Positions 13,251 to 21,646 of a stretch of 64,000 nucleotides of DNA are shown here, piece after piece (position 1 is the stretch's first letter; every line of letters begins with the position of its first letter). Origin of the DNA: Roseiarcus sp963806935. Lineage in GTDB: Bacteria > Pseudomonadota > Alphaproteobacteria > Rhizobiales > Beijerinckiaceae. The notes below the pieces were generated by a model. It ran no database searches, was not told where the DNA came from, and was given only the letters and a program-made list of their open reading frames with translations. Location: the NCBI GenBank assembly GCA_963806935.1, contig CAWEAT010000041.1:36670-100669 (forward strand), written 5' to 3'. A program made the position numbers and the translations under genes.

Positions 13251-13547
13251 ATGTCGGGCACGATCATCAACCTCATCATTCAGCTGATCGCGGGCGCAAT
13301 CGGCGGCAATGCGGTCGGCGCGGCGGCGAAGAATGTGAGCCTCGGACCCACCGGCAACACCGTCGCCGGCGCGCTCGGCGGCATCGCCGGCGGATCGCTG
13401 CTCACCTCGCTGATGCCGATGCTCCAGGGCGCGGCGGGCGGCATGGACATCGGCGCCATTGTCGGCCAGCTGGTCGGCGGCGGCGTGTCCGGCGCGATCG
13501 TCTCGGCGATCGTCGGCATGGTCATGAACAACATGAAGCGCGCCTGA
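13251..13547 (+). CDS. Small glycine-rich hydrophobic protein
   Basis: 98-residue protein, ATG at 13251 behind a strong AGGAGGGATCC site; upstream in-frame codons are not needed. It consists almost entirely of Gly/Ala/Ile/Leu/Val with recurring small-residue motifs (AGAIGGNAVGAAA, GALGGIAGGSLL, GGGVSGAIVSAIVGMVM) and only two lysines, one arginine at the end. This looks like two or three glycine-zipper membrane helices. I recognise no named family beyond similar unannotated alphaproteobacterial proteins. It sits upstream of the BON-LysM gene. Confidence 0.75.
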   Translation: MSGTIINLIIQLIAGAIGGNAVGAAAKNVSLGPTGNTVAGALGGIAGGSLLTSLMPMLQGAAGGMDIGAIVGQLVGGGVSGAIVSAIVGMVMNNMKRA

Positions 13548-13671
13548 GCGCTTCGATCGCCGCCAGCGAAACAACGCCCCTGTCCCGCCTCGGCCTTTAA
13601 GGCTAGGATTGGCCGCGGCTCCGGATGGGAGCCTTATTTCGAGCGCCGGGGCGGCGTCAGGAGCGCGAGTC

Positions 13672-14119
13672 ATGGGTCTGATCAGTTTCGTCAAGAACGC
13701 CGGCGCCAAGATTTTCGGCGGCAGCGAAGCGAAACCCGCGCCGGCCGAGCAATTGCACAAGGAGCTCGAGAAGCATGGCCTCGACGCGTCCAACGTCAAG
13801 ATCACGGTCGACGGCGACAAGGTGAAGGTGTCCGGCACCGCGGCGACCACCGAGCAAGCCGAGAAGATCGCGATCGCGCTCGGCAACACGGTCGGCGTCC
13901 AGACGGTCGAAAACGACATCAAGGCCGCCAAGGCCGAGGCTGAGTTCGAAGTTCTATACGGTGAAGAGCGGCGACACGCTGTGGGCTATCGCCGAGAGAG
14001 AGTACGGCAAGGGGCACGGCGGCAAATACGACGCCATCTTCCAGGCCAACCGGCCGATGCTGACCCATCCGGACAAGATCTACCCCGGCCAGGTGCTGCG
14101 CGTCCCCCCGATGGCGTAG
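13672..14119 (+). CDS. BON-LysM peptidoglycan-binding protein (one frameshift as sequenced)
   Basis: YgaU/Kbp-like protein of about 148 residues. It opens with MGLISFVKNAGAKIFGG, followed by a BON domain (about 27-85; KITVDGDKVKVSGTAATTEQ) and a C-terminal LysM domain (FYTVKSGDTLWAIAEREYG ... KIYPGQVLRVP). The two halves are in different frames because of one extra base near 13944 (GAGTTCG should be GAGTCG). With that base removed the protein runs to the stop at 14117-14119. The E. coli homologue is a potassium-binding, cell-wall-associated stress protein. The frame break is probably a sequence error. Confidence 0.85.
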
Positions 14120-14128
14120 CGCCAGGCT

Positions 14129-14157
14129 TTTCCTTGCCGAGGCGCTCGGCAAGGAAA
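14129..14157 (+). terminator. Hairpin terminator after the BON-LysM gene
   Basis: Perfect 13-bp stem (TTTCCTTGCCGAG / CTCGGCAAGGAAA) with a 3-base loop (GCG), beginning 10 bases after the LysM stop. The 5' side of the stem contains TTTT and the 3' side AAGGAAAG, so no strong U-tract follows on the + strand. It could act bidirectionally or as an RNA-stabilising hairpin. Confidence 0.6.
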
Positions 14158-14273
14158 GGCCGCGCAAGTCCCGGGAGTCGCTTTAAATGCCGACGAAACT
14201 GGCAAGCCGCGGATAGTGCACGCGACGCGATCTAGCGCGCCGCGCCGTCAAATAGAATCGAAACCGGCCCTCT

Positions 14274-14349
14274 TGTCATTCCCGCGAAAGCGGGAATCCA
14301 GAGCCGGGTCAGAGCCTTGACTCTGGATGCCCGCATTCGCGGGCATGAC
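14274..14349. repeat. Palindromic REP-like element
   Basis: Two hairpins (CCCGCGAAAGCGGG and CCCGCATTCGCGGG) sit inside a longer imperfect inverted repeat: the left arm runs TCATTCCCGC ... ATCCAGAG and the right arm CTCTGGAT ... GCGGGCATGA. This is the well-known dispersed intergenic palindrome of many Proteobacteria. It lies between two convergent genes (BON-LysM and the His-rich protein) and may serve as a bidirectional terminator. Confidence 0.75.
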
Positions 14350-14378
14350 AGAGCTGCCTCAACTGTCGGGCCGTGCGT

Positions 14379-14867
14379 CTAGCGGTGATGGTGGCCGCCG
14401 CCCCCGTGGTGTCCGCCTCCGCCGTGGTGGTGTCCGCCCCCGCCGTGGTGATGGCCGCCCCCGCCGTGGTGATGGCCGCCGCCCCCGTGGTGGTGGCCGC
14501 CCCCGCCGTGATGGTGGCCGCCCCCGCCGTGGTAATGCCCGCCGCCGTGATAGTGCCCGCCGCCGTGATAGTGAGCGCCGCCGTGGTAGCCGGCATGGCG
14601 CCAGCCGTTCCAGCCGTAACCGCCGCCCCAGCCATAGCCGGTGCGATAGGCGTATCCGCACCAATACCAGCCGGGGCCCTGCCAACCGGCGTCGTACCAG
14701 CAATAATTGCGGCCGTTGAGGACGAACTGAGCCCTTTCGACCGGCAGGAGCTGATCGGGCGTCGGCACGACGAATGCGCTGTCCGACAGCCCCGCCTGAG
14801 CCGGGCCGGCGAGCGCGGATGCGGCGCCAAGCGCCAACGCCAGGCCGAGAGCAAGTTTTCGAGACAT
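14379..14867 (-). CDS. Secreted His/Gly-rich repeat protein, putative metal binder
   Basis: 162-residue protein with a clear signal peptide (MSRKLALGLALALGAASALA ... AQA). The mature N-terminal part (about 27-85) holds SAFVVPTPDQLLPVERAQFV and an aromatic section with NGRNYCWYDAGWQGPGWYWCG, including two cysteines. From about residue 90 it becomes a low-complexity tail: first HYHGGG units, then about seven tandem GGGGHHH units, ending HHHR. About 25 histidines in the tail make nickel, zinc or copper binding likely, but this is inference. The tail's DNA is correspondingly repetitive (GTGGTGATGGCCGCC-type units), and repeat number may vary between strains. Confidence 0.8.
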   Translation of the reverse strand: MSRKLALGLALALGAASALAGPAQAGLSDSAFVVPTPDQLLPVERAQFVLNGRNYCWYDAGWQGPGWYWCGYAYRTGYGWGGGYGWNGWRHAGYHGGAHYHGGGHYHGGGHYHGGGGHHHGGGGHHHGGGGHHHGGGGHHHGGGGHHHGGGGHHGGGGHHHR

Positions 14868-14965
14868 GGGCGAGATCCCCTATTCCTGCCAGACGCGAGG
14901 CCGCGACTTGGAGCTTTGGATGCTGGCGAGGTCGCCCTGAACGGGCGCTGAACGGCGCTCGCCTC

Positions 14966-16204
14966 TCACCCCTTCGCATCGAGCCCGTAGAGCGTGTGCA
15001 GCGTGCGCACCGCGAGCTCGGTATAGACCTCGTCGATCAGCATCGAGAACTTGATCTCCGAGGTTGTAATGGCGCGAATGTTGACGCCTTTTTCGGCCAG
15101 CGCCCTGAAGGCGCGCGCGGCGACGCCGGAATGCGAGCGCATGCCGACGCCGATGGCCGAGATCTTCACCACGTCCTCGGCCCCGTTGAGCTTGGCGTAG
15201 CCGATCTTCGCCCGACGCTCCTCCAGGATATCCATGGCGCGCTTAAACTCGGCCGCGGGCACGGTGAAGGTGATGTCGGTCGTCGTCGTGTCGTCGGAGA
15301 CGACCTGGATGATCATGTCGACGTTGATGTTGGCGTCCGCCAGCGGCATGAAGATCGCCGCCGCGACGCCCGGCTTGTCGGCGACCTCGCGCAAGGTGAT
15401 CTGCGCCTCGTCGCGCGAGAAGGCGATGCCGGTCACGACCTCCTGCTCCATGATGTCCTCCTCGTCGCAAATGAGCGTGCCACGCTTCGGACGCGCGGGA
15501 TCGTCGAACGACGAGCGCACGTAGAGCCTGACCTTGTTGACCATCGCCACTTCGACCGAGCGCACCTGCAGGACCTTGGCGCCGAGCGAGGCCATTTCCA
15601 GCATTTCCTCGAACGACACCTTGTCGAGCCGGCGCGCCTTCGGCACGATCCGCGGATCGGAGGTGTAGACGCCATCGACGTCGGTGTAGATGTCGCAGCG
15701 GTCGGCCGAGATCGCCGCGGCGAGCGCGACCGCGGACGTGTCCGAGCCGCCGCGCCCGAGCGTCGTCACCCGCCCCGTGGCTTTGTGCAGGCCCTGAAAG
15801 CCCGCGACGACCGCGATCTCGCCCGCCTTGAAGCCCTGGAGGAGCCCCATCCCGTCGATAGCGGCGATCCGGGCCGAGCCATGGGCGTCGTCGGTGAGGA
15901 GCGGAACTTGCCAGCCGGCCCACGAGCGCGCCTTGAGGCCGATATCCTTGAGCACCAGCGCGAGCAGCCCCGCCGTCACCAGTTCGCCCGAGGCGACGAC
16001 GGCGTCGTATTCGGCGTTGTCGAAATGCGAGCCCGCCTCCTTGCACCAGGCGACCAGCTCGTTCGTCGCGCCGGCCATCGCGGAGACGACCACCGCGACC
16101 TCCGCGCCGGCGTCGACCTCCCGTTTGACGTGCGCGGCGACGTTGCGGATGCGTTGAACGTCGGCGACCGACGTGCCGCCGAACTTCATCACCAGACGCG
16201 GCAT
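14966..16204 (-). CDS. lysC: Aspartate kinase
   Basis: 412-residue aspartokinase, first step of the Lys/Thr/Met pathway (ATP + L-aspartate to aspartyl phosphate). The N-terminal kinase domain shows KFGGTSVADVQRI, VVSAMAGATNEL, GELVTAGLLAL and the GRGGSDTSAVALAAA loop. Two C-terminal ACT domains (from about residue 265; ITLREVADKPGVAAAIF and ISAIGVGMRSHSGVAARAF) provide feedback control by lysine and threonine. Length is standard. It is divergent from ubiG with about 115 bases between starts. Confidence 0.97.
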   Translation of the reverse strand: MPRLVMKFGGTSVADVQRIRNVAAHVKREVDAGAEVAVVVSAMAGATNELVAWCKEAGSHFDNAEYDAVVASGELVTAGLLALVLKDIGLKARSWAGWQVPLLTDDAHGSARIAAIDGMGLLQGFKAGEIAVVAGFQGLHKATGRVTTLGRGGSDTSAVALAAAISADRCDIYTDVDGVYTSDPRIVPKARRLDKVSFEEMLEMASLGAKVLQVRSVEVAMVNKVRLYVRSSFDDPARPKRGTLICDEEDIMEQEVVTGIAFSRDEAQITLREVADKPGVAAAIFMPLADANINVDMIIQVVSDDTTTTDITFTVPAAEFKRAMDILEERRAKIGYAKLNGAEDVVKISAIGVGMRSHSGVAARAFRALAEKGVNIRAITTSEIKFSMLIDEVYTELAVRTLHTLYGLDAKG

Positions 16205-16318
16205 GGGTCCTTGAAGCCTTGGGAGAACGCGCTCTCTCGCGCAATGCGTGGGGGCGGCGTATAAAGGCGGCGCTCCAGCGGGTCAACGCGCGTCCCGACG
16301 CGGAGCGAAGGGGTAAAA

Positions 16319-17131
16319 ATGTCCGCCGGGCCATCGCCGAGCGTCATGGCCGAGGAGGTTGCCCGTTTCGACGCGCTGGGCGACGCCTGGTGGGACGCCG
16401 ACGGCCCGATGGCGCCGCTGCATCGCGTAAATCCGGTCCGGATCGCCTGGGCTCGCGACCTGATCCAACGGCATTTCAGGCTCGACGCGCCGACGGGAAC
16501 GCCGCTCGCCGGGATCAGCCTTCTTGACGTCGGCTGCGGCGCCGGGTTGTTCGCCGAGCCTTTGGCGCGCCTCGGCGCGGACGTCGTCGGCGTCGATCCG
16601 GCGCCGGCCGCGATCGAGGCCGCGCGCCGCCATGCCGAGGACACCGGCGCGAGGCTCGCCTATCGCGCCGCGACGGTGGAGGAGCTCGCGGCGGAGCCGT
16701 CGCGCTTCGACGTCGTGAGCGCGATGGAGGTGATCGAGCACGCCGCCGATCCGAAGGCCTTCGTTGCGGCCGCGGCCTTGCTCATCAAGCCGGGCGGCCT
16801 CTTCCTCGCCTCGACCTTGAACCGCACGCTCAAGAGCTTCGCGCTCGCCATCGTCGGGGCCGAATACGTGCTGCGCTGGCTCGAGCCGGGAACGCATCAT
16901 TGGGAGCAATTCGTGACCCCGGTCGAGCTCACCGCCTTCGCGCGCGCCGCCGGCTTGAGCCGGGTGAGCCTGCGTGGGGTCGTCTACAATCCGCTGCGCG
17001 ATGACTGGCGCCTGTCGGCGGATACGGGCGTGAACTATCTGTTCGCGGCGCGGAAAGCCGGACGCAGGGTCAGAGCTCAATCGCCTTCGCGGGGCGGCGG
17101 CTCGGGCGGAAAGCGTAGAAGGGTCTTCTGA
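16319..17131 (+). CDS. ubiG: Ubiquinone biosynthesis O-methyltransferase UbiG
   Basis: 270-residue SAM-dependent methyltransferase acting on both O-methylation steps of ubiquinone synthesis. It shows ARFDALGDAWWDADGPMAPL near the start (the UbiG signature), the SAM-binding motif LLDVGCGAGLFAEPLARLG, SAMEVIEHAADP, and STLNRTLKSFALAIVGAEY. The normal protein ends near VNYLFAARKAG; here about 20 extra basic/glycine-rich residues follow before the stop, possibly a drifted stop codon. The arrangement divergent to lysC is common in Hyphomicrobiales. Confidence 0.95.
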   Translation: MSAGPSPSVMAEEVARFDALGDAWWDADGPMAPLHRVNPVRIAWARDLIQRHFRLDAPTGTPLAGISLLDVGCGAGLFAEPLARLGADVVGVDPAPAAIEAARRHAEDTGARLAYRAATVEELAAEPSRFDVVSAMEVIEHAADPKAFVAAAALLIKPGGLFLASTLNRTLKSFALAIVGAEYVLRWLEPGTHHWEQFVTPVELTAFARAAGLSRVSLRGVVYNPLRDDWRLSADTGVNYLFAARKAGRRVRAQSPSRGGGSGGKRRRVF

Positions 17132-17325
17132 GGAGGCGCGGCGTCCGCCCAGAGCCCCCCTCTATAGGCGGCCATATCGGACCCCGTAACGGCCGGCAAG
17201 TGGGCATTTTGCCCATTCACACGGTGGATGTGCGGTCTGGGCTCTCGTGATCGCATTGCGACTGACGCGCAAAATGCGGCAGCTCCGAAAAATTTCCACG
17301 AGACAGGCGTCGCATCGCCCGGGCC

Positions 17326-17520
17326 TCAACTCAATCCGCCAAAGACAGTCTGCGCGTAATCGATAAGGGCGCCGGTCATCGGCTCCGAGGCGTCGGAGAG
17401 GAGGAACAGCGAGAGCCGCGCGAGGTCGTCCGAAGTCAGCAGGCGTCCGAACGGCATGCTCGCAGCAGCTTCGGCAAGCCAGCCATCACCCTTGCCGAGC
17501 GTCACCGCCTGCATATGCCG
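17326..17520 (-). pseudogene. SDR family C-terminal remnant
   Basis: 64 codons that read as the C-terminus of a short-chain dehydrogenase: MPFGRLLTSDDLARLSLFLL, then SDASEPMTGALIDYAQTV, the typical 'MTG...D' end of Rossmann SDRs. The cofactor and catalytic regions are absent, and the sequence just upstream (beyond about 17520) belongs to a different gene remnant on the other strand. The gene has lost its 5' three quarters, most likely in a deletion or rearrangement. Confidence 0.72.
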
Positions 17521-17528
17521 CTCCGCGG

Positions 17529-17774
17529 GTCGCCGCCCAATTCCAGCGCGATATGAGCCTGGGCCTGCCGCTAAAGGCCAATGTGCGCCATGTGTTCGTC
17601 GGCGAGGATACGGCCCAGATCGTGGTGGACTGGTCAATTGACGGCAAAAGCCCCAACGGTAAGGACGTTCACCTCGGAGGCTCGGCAAGCGATATCGTGC
17701 GCCGCGGCGCGGATGGACGCTGGCGGTACATTATCGACAATAATCAAGGGACAGCAGTGCGACAGCCCGCCTGA
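17529..17774 (+). pseudogene. SnoaL/DUF4440-like C-terminal remnant
   Basis: An open frame of about 80 codons without a proper start. It contains AQFQRDMSLGLPLKANVRHV, IVVDWSIDGKSPNGK and VRRGADGRWRYIIDN, which match the C-terminal half of YybH/SnoaL-like (NTF2-fold) proteins. An internal ATG lies at 17553, but a protein starting there would lack half of the fold. It abuts the SDR remnant back to back, so the two mark one breakpoint near 17520-17530. Confidence 0.62.
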
Positions 17775-18509
17775 CAAATACGCGCTCGGGGCCAACCCCA
17801 ACGGCAAGATTCCCCCGATCTACGACCCCGACTCAGCTGGGCCGGGCGGCGAGCCGCTCGGCCAGTGATGGACGGAGTTCGGGCGATGTTCGGCCCGCTT
17901 CACCAAACTCGTCGGCCAGCCCATGCATCGTTATCTGATCGCACGCCTCGAGAATATCCGCCGACAATATCTTTGGTAAATCAGAGGACGTGCTAGACTG
18001 CCGCTGCGATGACGGATGGGATGCAACGAGCCAGGGCGATGGAGCGCCGAGAGCGGCGCTTACGGCTGTCCGAACGAGCGGAAGGGGGCAAGTAAATAGA
18101 AATCGGCCAAGGCCGGCGCAATGCTTTGAAAAGGCTCGTTTCGCACGAGGGATTCCGAAGCAGATCCAAGCTGGAGCCAGACGCGGGCCAAGCGCGAACT
18201 CAGGCGTTCCGGCCGATTCCAAGAAAATACAAACACTATCCGAATGTAGTTTACCAAACGATGCCGTATCGAGCGGAAGGGGGCGGGAAAATACAAATCG
18301 GTCAGGGCCGCCGCAACCCTCTGATAACGCTCGTTTCGCACGAGTGATTCCAAGGTAGATACAAGCCGAAATCCAAGCCTGTCCAAATGACAGCTCGGGT
18401 GTTCGTCCCGATTCCAAGAGAATACAAACATTATCATCTTGTATTTAGGAGGCGCGCCTCCCGCTCGCCTCCACGACGAGGTCACGGGCCTCCCTGATCA
18501 ACGCGCGGC
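17775..18509. other. Gene-poor stretch (735 bases)
   Basis: I see no convincing gene. The stretch has lower GC than its surroundings in the part 18060-18440. It contains the 195-bp tandem repeat listed separately. The preceding 17775-18060 contains short frames without recognisable domains. On the minus strand two frames stay open across both repeat copies simply because the period is a multiple of three. Confidence 0.6.
18076..18435. repeat. Diverged 195-bp direct tandem repeat, two copies
   Basis: Copy 1 starts at GAGCGGAAGGGGGC (18076-18089) and copy 2 at the same string at 18271. Three anchors each recur exactly 195 bases apart: that string, the hairpin CTCGTTTCGCACGAG (18135-18149 and 18330-18344), and GATTCCAAGARAATACAAAC (18215 and 18410). 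Between anchors the copies differ at roughly a quarter of positions. CTCGT/ACGAG forms a 5-bp stem with a TTCGC loop in both. Because 195 is divisible by 3, any frame is repeated in protein too. Coding status is unresolved. Confidence 0.8.
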
Positions 18510-19187
18510 TTACGACTTCCCCGGGCATTCCTTCTGCACCCGGTCCAGCGCCTGGGCGAAGCCGGTCAGCGAATAGGTGTCGACCGACTGGTGGCCTCGG
18601 AGCGAAGCGGCCTTGACGACGAGCTTCACGCCTTTGCGCATCTCGGCGATCAGCGCGCCTTCCTTGGCCGCGTTCTTGACCCACAGGTTTCCGCCCTTGG
18701 GCAGCATCTCGAACGACGTCTCGTCGACCAGCGCGACCGGCGCCGGGCCGGCGGGGCTTTTCGACTTGGCGTCGGGCTTCGACGGCTTTGCGCCCGGCTT
18801 CGGGTCGAGCTTGGCTTCGGCGGCGTCCGCGCCGCCTGCGACGTCGAAGCCCATGATGAACGACACTTCGTTGCGCACGCCCTCCGCCGGACGGTCGGAG
18901 ATGAACGCATAGCCCGGGTCGCGGGTAAGGCCTGCCGGTTCACGCGATTTCGGCTGGGCGAGGGTGTAGCAGATGCGCCCCTTGCCGGCCTGACCGACGA
19001 ACACGTTCCAGTCGCCGAAAGTCGCGACCAGGGCGGGCTTCGCCGAATCGTCCTTCTTCTCCGCTTTGGCCGTGGTCTTGGCGGGTTTGGCTGCGGCGGC
19101 AGCGGGCGGCGCGAAGGCGCTCGGCGTCCAGGCCGCGAGCGCGACGAGCCCAATGGCGCGGAGGGGTGGAATGACGAGACGCGTCAT
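18510..19187 (-). CDS. Invasion-associated locus B (IalB)-like secreted protein
   Basis: 225 residues from ATG 19187 (TTG codons just upstream are less likely). There is a signal peptide or membrane anchor (about 1-30), then a Lys/Ala/Pro-rich linker (KPAKTTAKAEKKDDSAKP). The IalB-type domain follows, with FGDWNVFVGQAGKGRICYTL, then PGYAFISDRPAEGVRNEVSF, and the Cys near the end (VQKECPGKS). A second low-complexity linker of Lys/Pro/Ser (about 128-145; KPGAKPSKPDAKSKSPAG) splits the domain. IalB proteins are periplasmic or surface proteins first described in Bartonella. Their molecular role is unclear, and no link to virulence should be assumed here. Confidence 0.82.
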   Translation of the reverse strand: MTRLVIPPLRAIGLVALAAWTPSAFAPPAAAAAKPAKTTAKAEKKDDSAKPALVATFGDWNVFVGQAGKGRICYTLAQPKSREPAGLTRDPGYAFISDRPAEGVRNEVSFIMGFDVAGGADAAEAKLDPKPGAKPSKPDAKSKSPAGPAPVALVDETSFEMLPKGGNLWVKNAAKEGALIAEMRKGVKLVVKAASLRGHQSVDTYSLTGFAQALDRVQKECPGKS

Positions 19188-19339
19188 CGACAACAATCCT
19201 TTGACCCGGGCCCAACCCGGCAGGCGGCTTCCCTGCCGCCCGATCGGGGCGAAATTCCGGCCTTCCGCCTTGCCGGGGCGGGCGGGGACTGCAATCCTGC
19301 GCTTGGTTAATGAAAAATGAGTAAAATTGGGAGCCTGTG

Positions 19340-20320
19340 ATGAAAGCCCTGATCTGTCCGTCGCTTGGGCCGGCCGAAAATCTGAGGGTCGAGGAGGTCG
19401 AGGAGCCCACGCCCGGCAAGGGTGAAGTCCTGGTCGAAGTCGCCTATGCCGGGCTCAACTTCTTCGACACGCTGATCATCGAAGGCAAGTACCAGGTGAA
19501 GCCCGCGCCGCCGTTTTCGCCCGGCGGCGAATTCTCCGGCCGCGTGGTCGGGCTCGGGCCGGGAGCGAGCGGATTTGAGGTCGGCGACCGGGTGATGGGC
19601 TTTTGCGCCTACGGAGCGGCCGCCGAACGGATCGCGATCCCGACGAACCGGCTGGCGCAAATCCCCGATGGGCTCGCGCTCGACAAGGCGGCCGGCCTAT
19701 CGGTCGCCTACGGAACGAGCTTGCACGCGCTGAAGCAGCGCGCCGAGATGAAGCCTGGCGAAACCCTGCTCGTGCTCGGCGCCTCGGGCGGGGTCGGGCT
19801 TGCGGCGGTCGAGATTGGCAAAGCGATGGGCGCCCGGGTGATCGCCGGCGCGTCATCGGACGAGAAGCTCGCCTTCGCCCGCCGCTACGGCGCGGCAGAG
19901 ACGATCAACACGGCGACCGACGATCTGCGCGCGCGCCTCAAGGACCTTGCGCCCAAGGGCGTCGACGTTGTCTACGATCCGGTCGGCGGCGCGCTGACCG
20001 AGGCGGCGCTGCGGTCGCTCGCCTGGAAAGGGCGCTTGTTGGTGATCGGCTTCGCCTCGGGCGAGATTCCGAGGCCCCCGCTCAATATCCCGTTGCTCAA
20101 GGGCTGCGACATCCGCGGCGTTTATTGGGGCGAGTTCACCGCCCGGGAGCCGGAAGCACATCGCCAGAACCTGGCTCAGCTCATGGATTGGGCGAAGTCC
20201 GGGGCGCTGAGCGTTCACATTCACGCCAAATACGCGCTGGAAGACTTCAGGAAGGCCTTCGACGCGATCGCCAAGCGCCAGACGCTGGGCAAGACCTTGC
20301 TTGGCTTGAGCGCGAATTGA
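19340..20320 (+). CDS. NADPH:quinone oxidoreductase family protein
   Basis: 326-residue zinc-independent MDR-superfamily enzyme. It has an N-terminal GroES-like domain (NFFDTLIIEGKYQVKPAPPF, PGGEFSGRVVGLG) and a Rossmann domain with the NADPH motif VLGASGGVGLAAVEIGKAMG. C-terminal features PLNIPLLKGCDIRGVYWGEF and GKTLLGL are usual for this subgroup. No structural or catalytic zinc cysteines are seen. It probably reduces quinones or enoyl/enone compounds with NADPH. ATG 19340 is favoured over a GTG immediately upstream. Confidence 0.9.
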   Translation: MKALICPSLGPAENLRVEEVEEPTPGKGEVLVEVAYAGLNFFDTLIIEGKYQVKPAPPFSPGGEFSGRVVGLGPGASGFEVGDRVMGFCAYGAAAERIAIPTNRLAQIPDGLALDKAAGLSVAYGTSLHALKQRAEMKPGETLLVLGASGGVGLAAVEIGKAMGARVIAGASSDEKLAFARRYGAAETINTATDDLRARLKDLAPKGVDVVYDPVGGALTEAALRSLAWKGRLLVIGFASGEIPRPPLNIPLLKGCDIRGVYWGEFTAREPEAHRQNLAQLMDWAKSGALSVHIHAKYALEDFRKAFDAIAKRQTLGKTLLGLSAN

Positions 20321-20397
20321 TCCAGCGGTTGAAATTTATGTTGCAATGCACAATATAGGGTCGGGATGAAGCGCCGCGGACAATCGGCGAGGTCGAA

Positions 20398-21021
20398 GTG
20401 GAAGAAGAAAGCTCATCCCAGGTGGAAGTTCGGCGACTTTGGCCGGCGGACAAGGAATCATTCCGCGATCATTTGCTGAGGCTTGATCCTCAGAGCCGCC
20501 ACGAGCGCTTCGGCGGCGGCATGTCGGACGATTTTCTTGTCCATTACGCTGAAAACTGCTTCGGCAAGGGCGATCTCGTCTACGGGGCGTTTGTCGACGG
20601 CAAGATGGTCGGCGCGGGCGAATTGCGCTCCAACAGGGCGATCTGGAGCGAGCAGGCGCCGTTCGGACGCAACATCCACGCCGAGGCTGCGTTCTCGGTC
20701 GAGGCGGGCTATCGGCGCCGGGGCATCGGCGAAAAACTGTTCAAGCGCATCCGGCGCGCCGCGACCAATCACGGCGTCGAGACGATCGAGATCGTCTGCC
20801 TGCCCGACAACATTGGGATGCAGAGCCTGGCGAAGAAGTTCAAGACCGAGTTCACGTTCGAGGAGAGCGCGCTGACCGGCCGCTTGACCGCGCGTCGGCC
20901 GACCGCGTTGTCGCTGATGCGCGAAGCCTCGGGCGATGCGTTCGATTTCGGCGCCGCGCTGTTCGACGCCCACTGGCGGGCGGTGGCTGAGGCTCGGGAA
21001 AGGGAGGGTAAACTGCCTTGA
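20398..21021 (+). CDS. GNAT-family N-acetyltransferase
   Basis: 207 residues starting at GTG 20398. The GNAT core is recognisable: LRLDPQSRHERFGGGMSDDF (a start seen in acetyltransferases with ties to the Pat/AcuA group), AAFSVEAGYRRRGIGEKLFK (acetyl-CoA pyrophosphate loop of the form R/Q-x-x-G-x-G/A) and ETIEIVCLPDNIGMQSLAKK (motif B). The substrate, which may be a protein lysine or a small amine, cannot be told. It is convergent with apt, separated by only two bases. Confidence 0.87.
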   Translation: MEEESSSQVEVRRLWPADKESFRDHLLRLDPQSRHERFGGGMSDDFLVHYAENCFGKGDLVYGAFVDGKMVGAGELRSNRAIWSEQAPFGRNIHAEAAFSVEAGYRRRGIGEKLFKRIRRAATNHGVETIEIVCLPDNIGMQSLAKKFKTEFTFEESALTGRLTARRPTALSLMREASGDAFDFGAALFDAHWRAVAEAREREGKLP

Positions 21022-21023
21022 CC

Positions 21024-21551
21024 TCAGTGCCCGGCGAATGAGACCAGGCTGCGCACCGGGACGCCGAGGGCGCCGATCTTGGCCGCTCCGCCGAGATCGG
21101 GGAGGTCGATGACGAAACACGCCACGGCTACTTCCGCGCCCATCTGCTGCAGGAGCTTGATCGCCGCTTCCGCTGTTCCCCCGGTTGCGATCAGGTCGTC
21201 GACCAAGATCACGCGCTCGCCCTTCGACACTGCGTCGTCATGCATCTCCATGTGATCGAGGCCATATTCGAGCGAATAGGGAATCGACACTGTGGTGTGC
21301 GGCAGCTTGCCTTTTTTGCGAATCGGCACGAAGCCGGCCGATAATTGATGCGCGACGGCGCCGCCGAGAATGAAGCCGCGCGCCTCAATGCCCGCCACTT
21401 TATCGATTTTCGTCCCCGCCCACGGCTGGACCAATTCGTCGACCGCCCGGCGGAATGCCCTCGCGTCCCCCAGCAGCGTCGTGATATCGCGAAACAGGAT
21501 GCCCTTTTTCGGATAGTCGGGGATCGTTCGGATGGTGTCGGCAAGATGCAT
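21024..21551 (-). CDS. apt: Adenine phosphoribosyltransferase
   Basis: 175-residue purine-salvage enzyme (adenine + PRPP to AMP). It starts MHLADTIRTIPDYPKKGILF, the standard Apt N-terminus, which is why I use ATG 21551 and not longer starts. The PRPP-binding loop is VILVDDLIATGGTAEAA, and IEARGFILGGAVAHQL is the dimer/substrate region. The length is typical. It lies convergent to the GNAT gene and divergent from the large glycosidase gene. Confidence 0.96.
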   Translation of the reverse strand: MHLADTIRTIPDYPKKGILFRDITTLLGDARAFRRAVDELVQPWAGTKIDKVAGIEARGFILGGAVAHQLSAGFVPIRKKGKLPHTTVSIPYSLEYGLDHMEMHDDAVSKGERVILVDDLIATGGTAEAAIKLLQQMGAEVAVACFVIDLPDLGGAAKIGALGVPVRSLVSFAGH

Positions 21552-21646
21552 GATCGACTTCGCTTGAGGTGATGACCTGGGCGATACATACCGCATTCGC
21601 TTGGGAATGACAGCGCCGGGCAACCCCGGCTCGAGGAGGATCTTGG

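Noticed and set aside
17833..18485. Possible repeat protein encoded by the 195-bp repeats on the minus strand
   Set aside because: Several frames stay open across both copies simply because 195 is divisible by 3. No start with a ribosome-binding site or frame-specific conservation was apparent, so it was kept as a repeat only.
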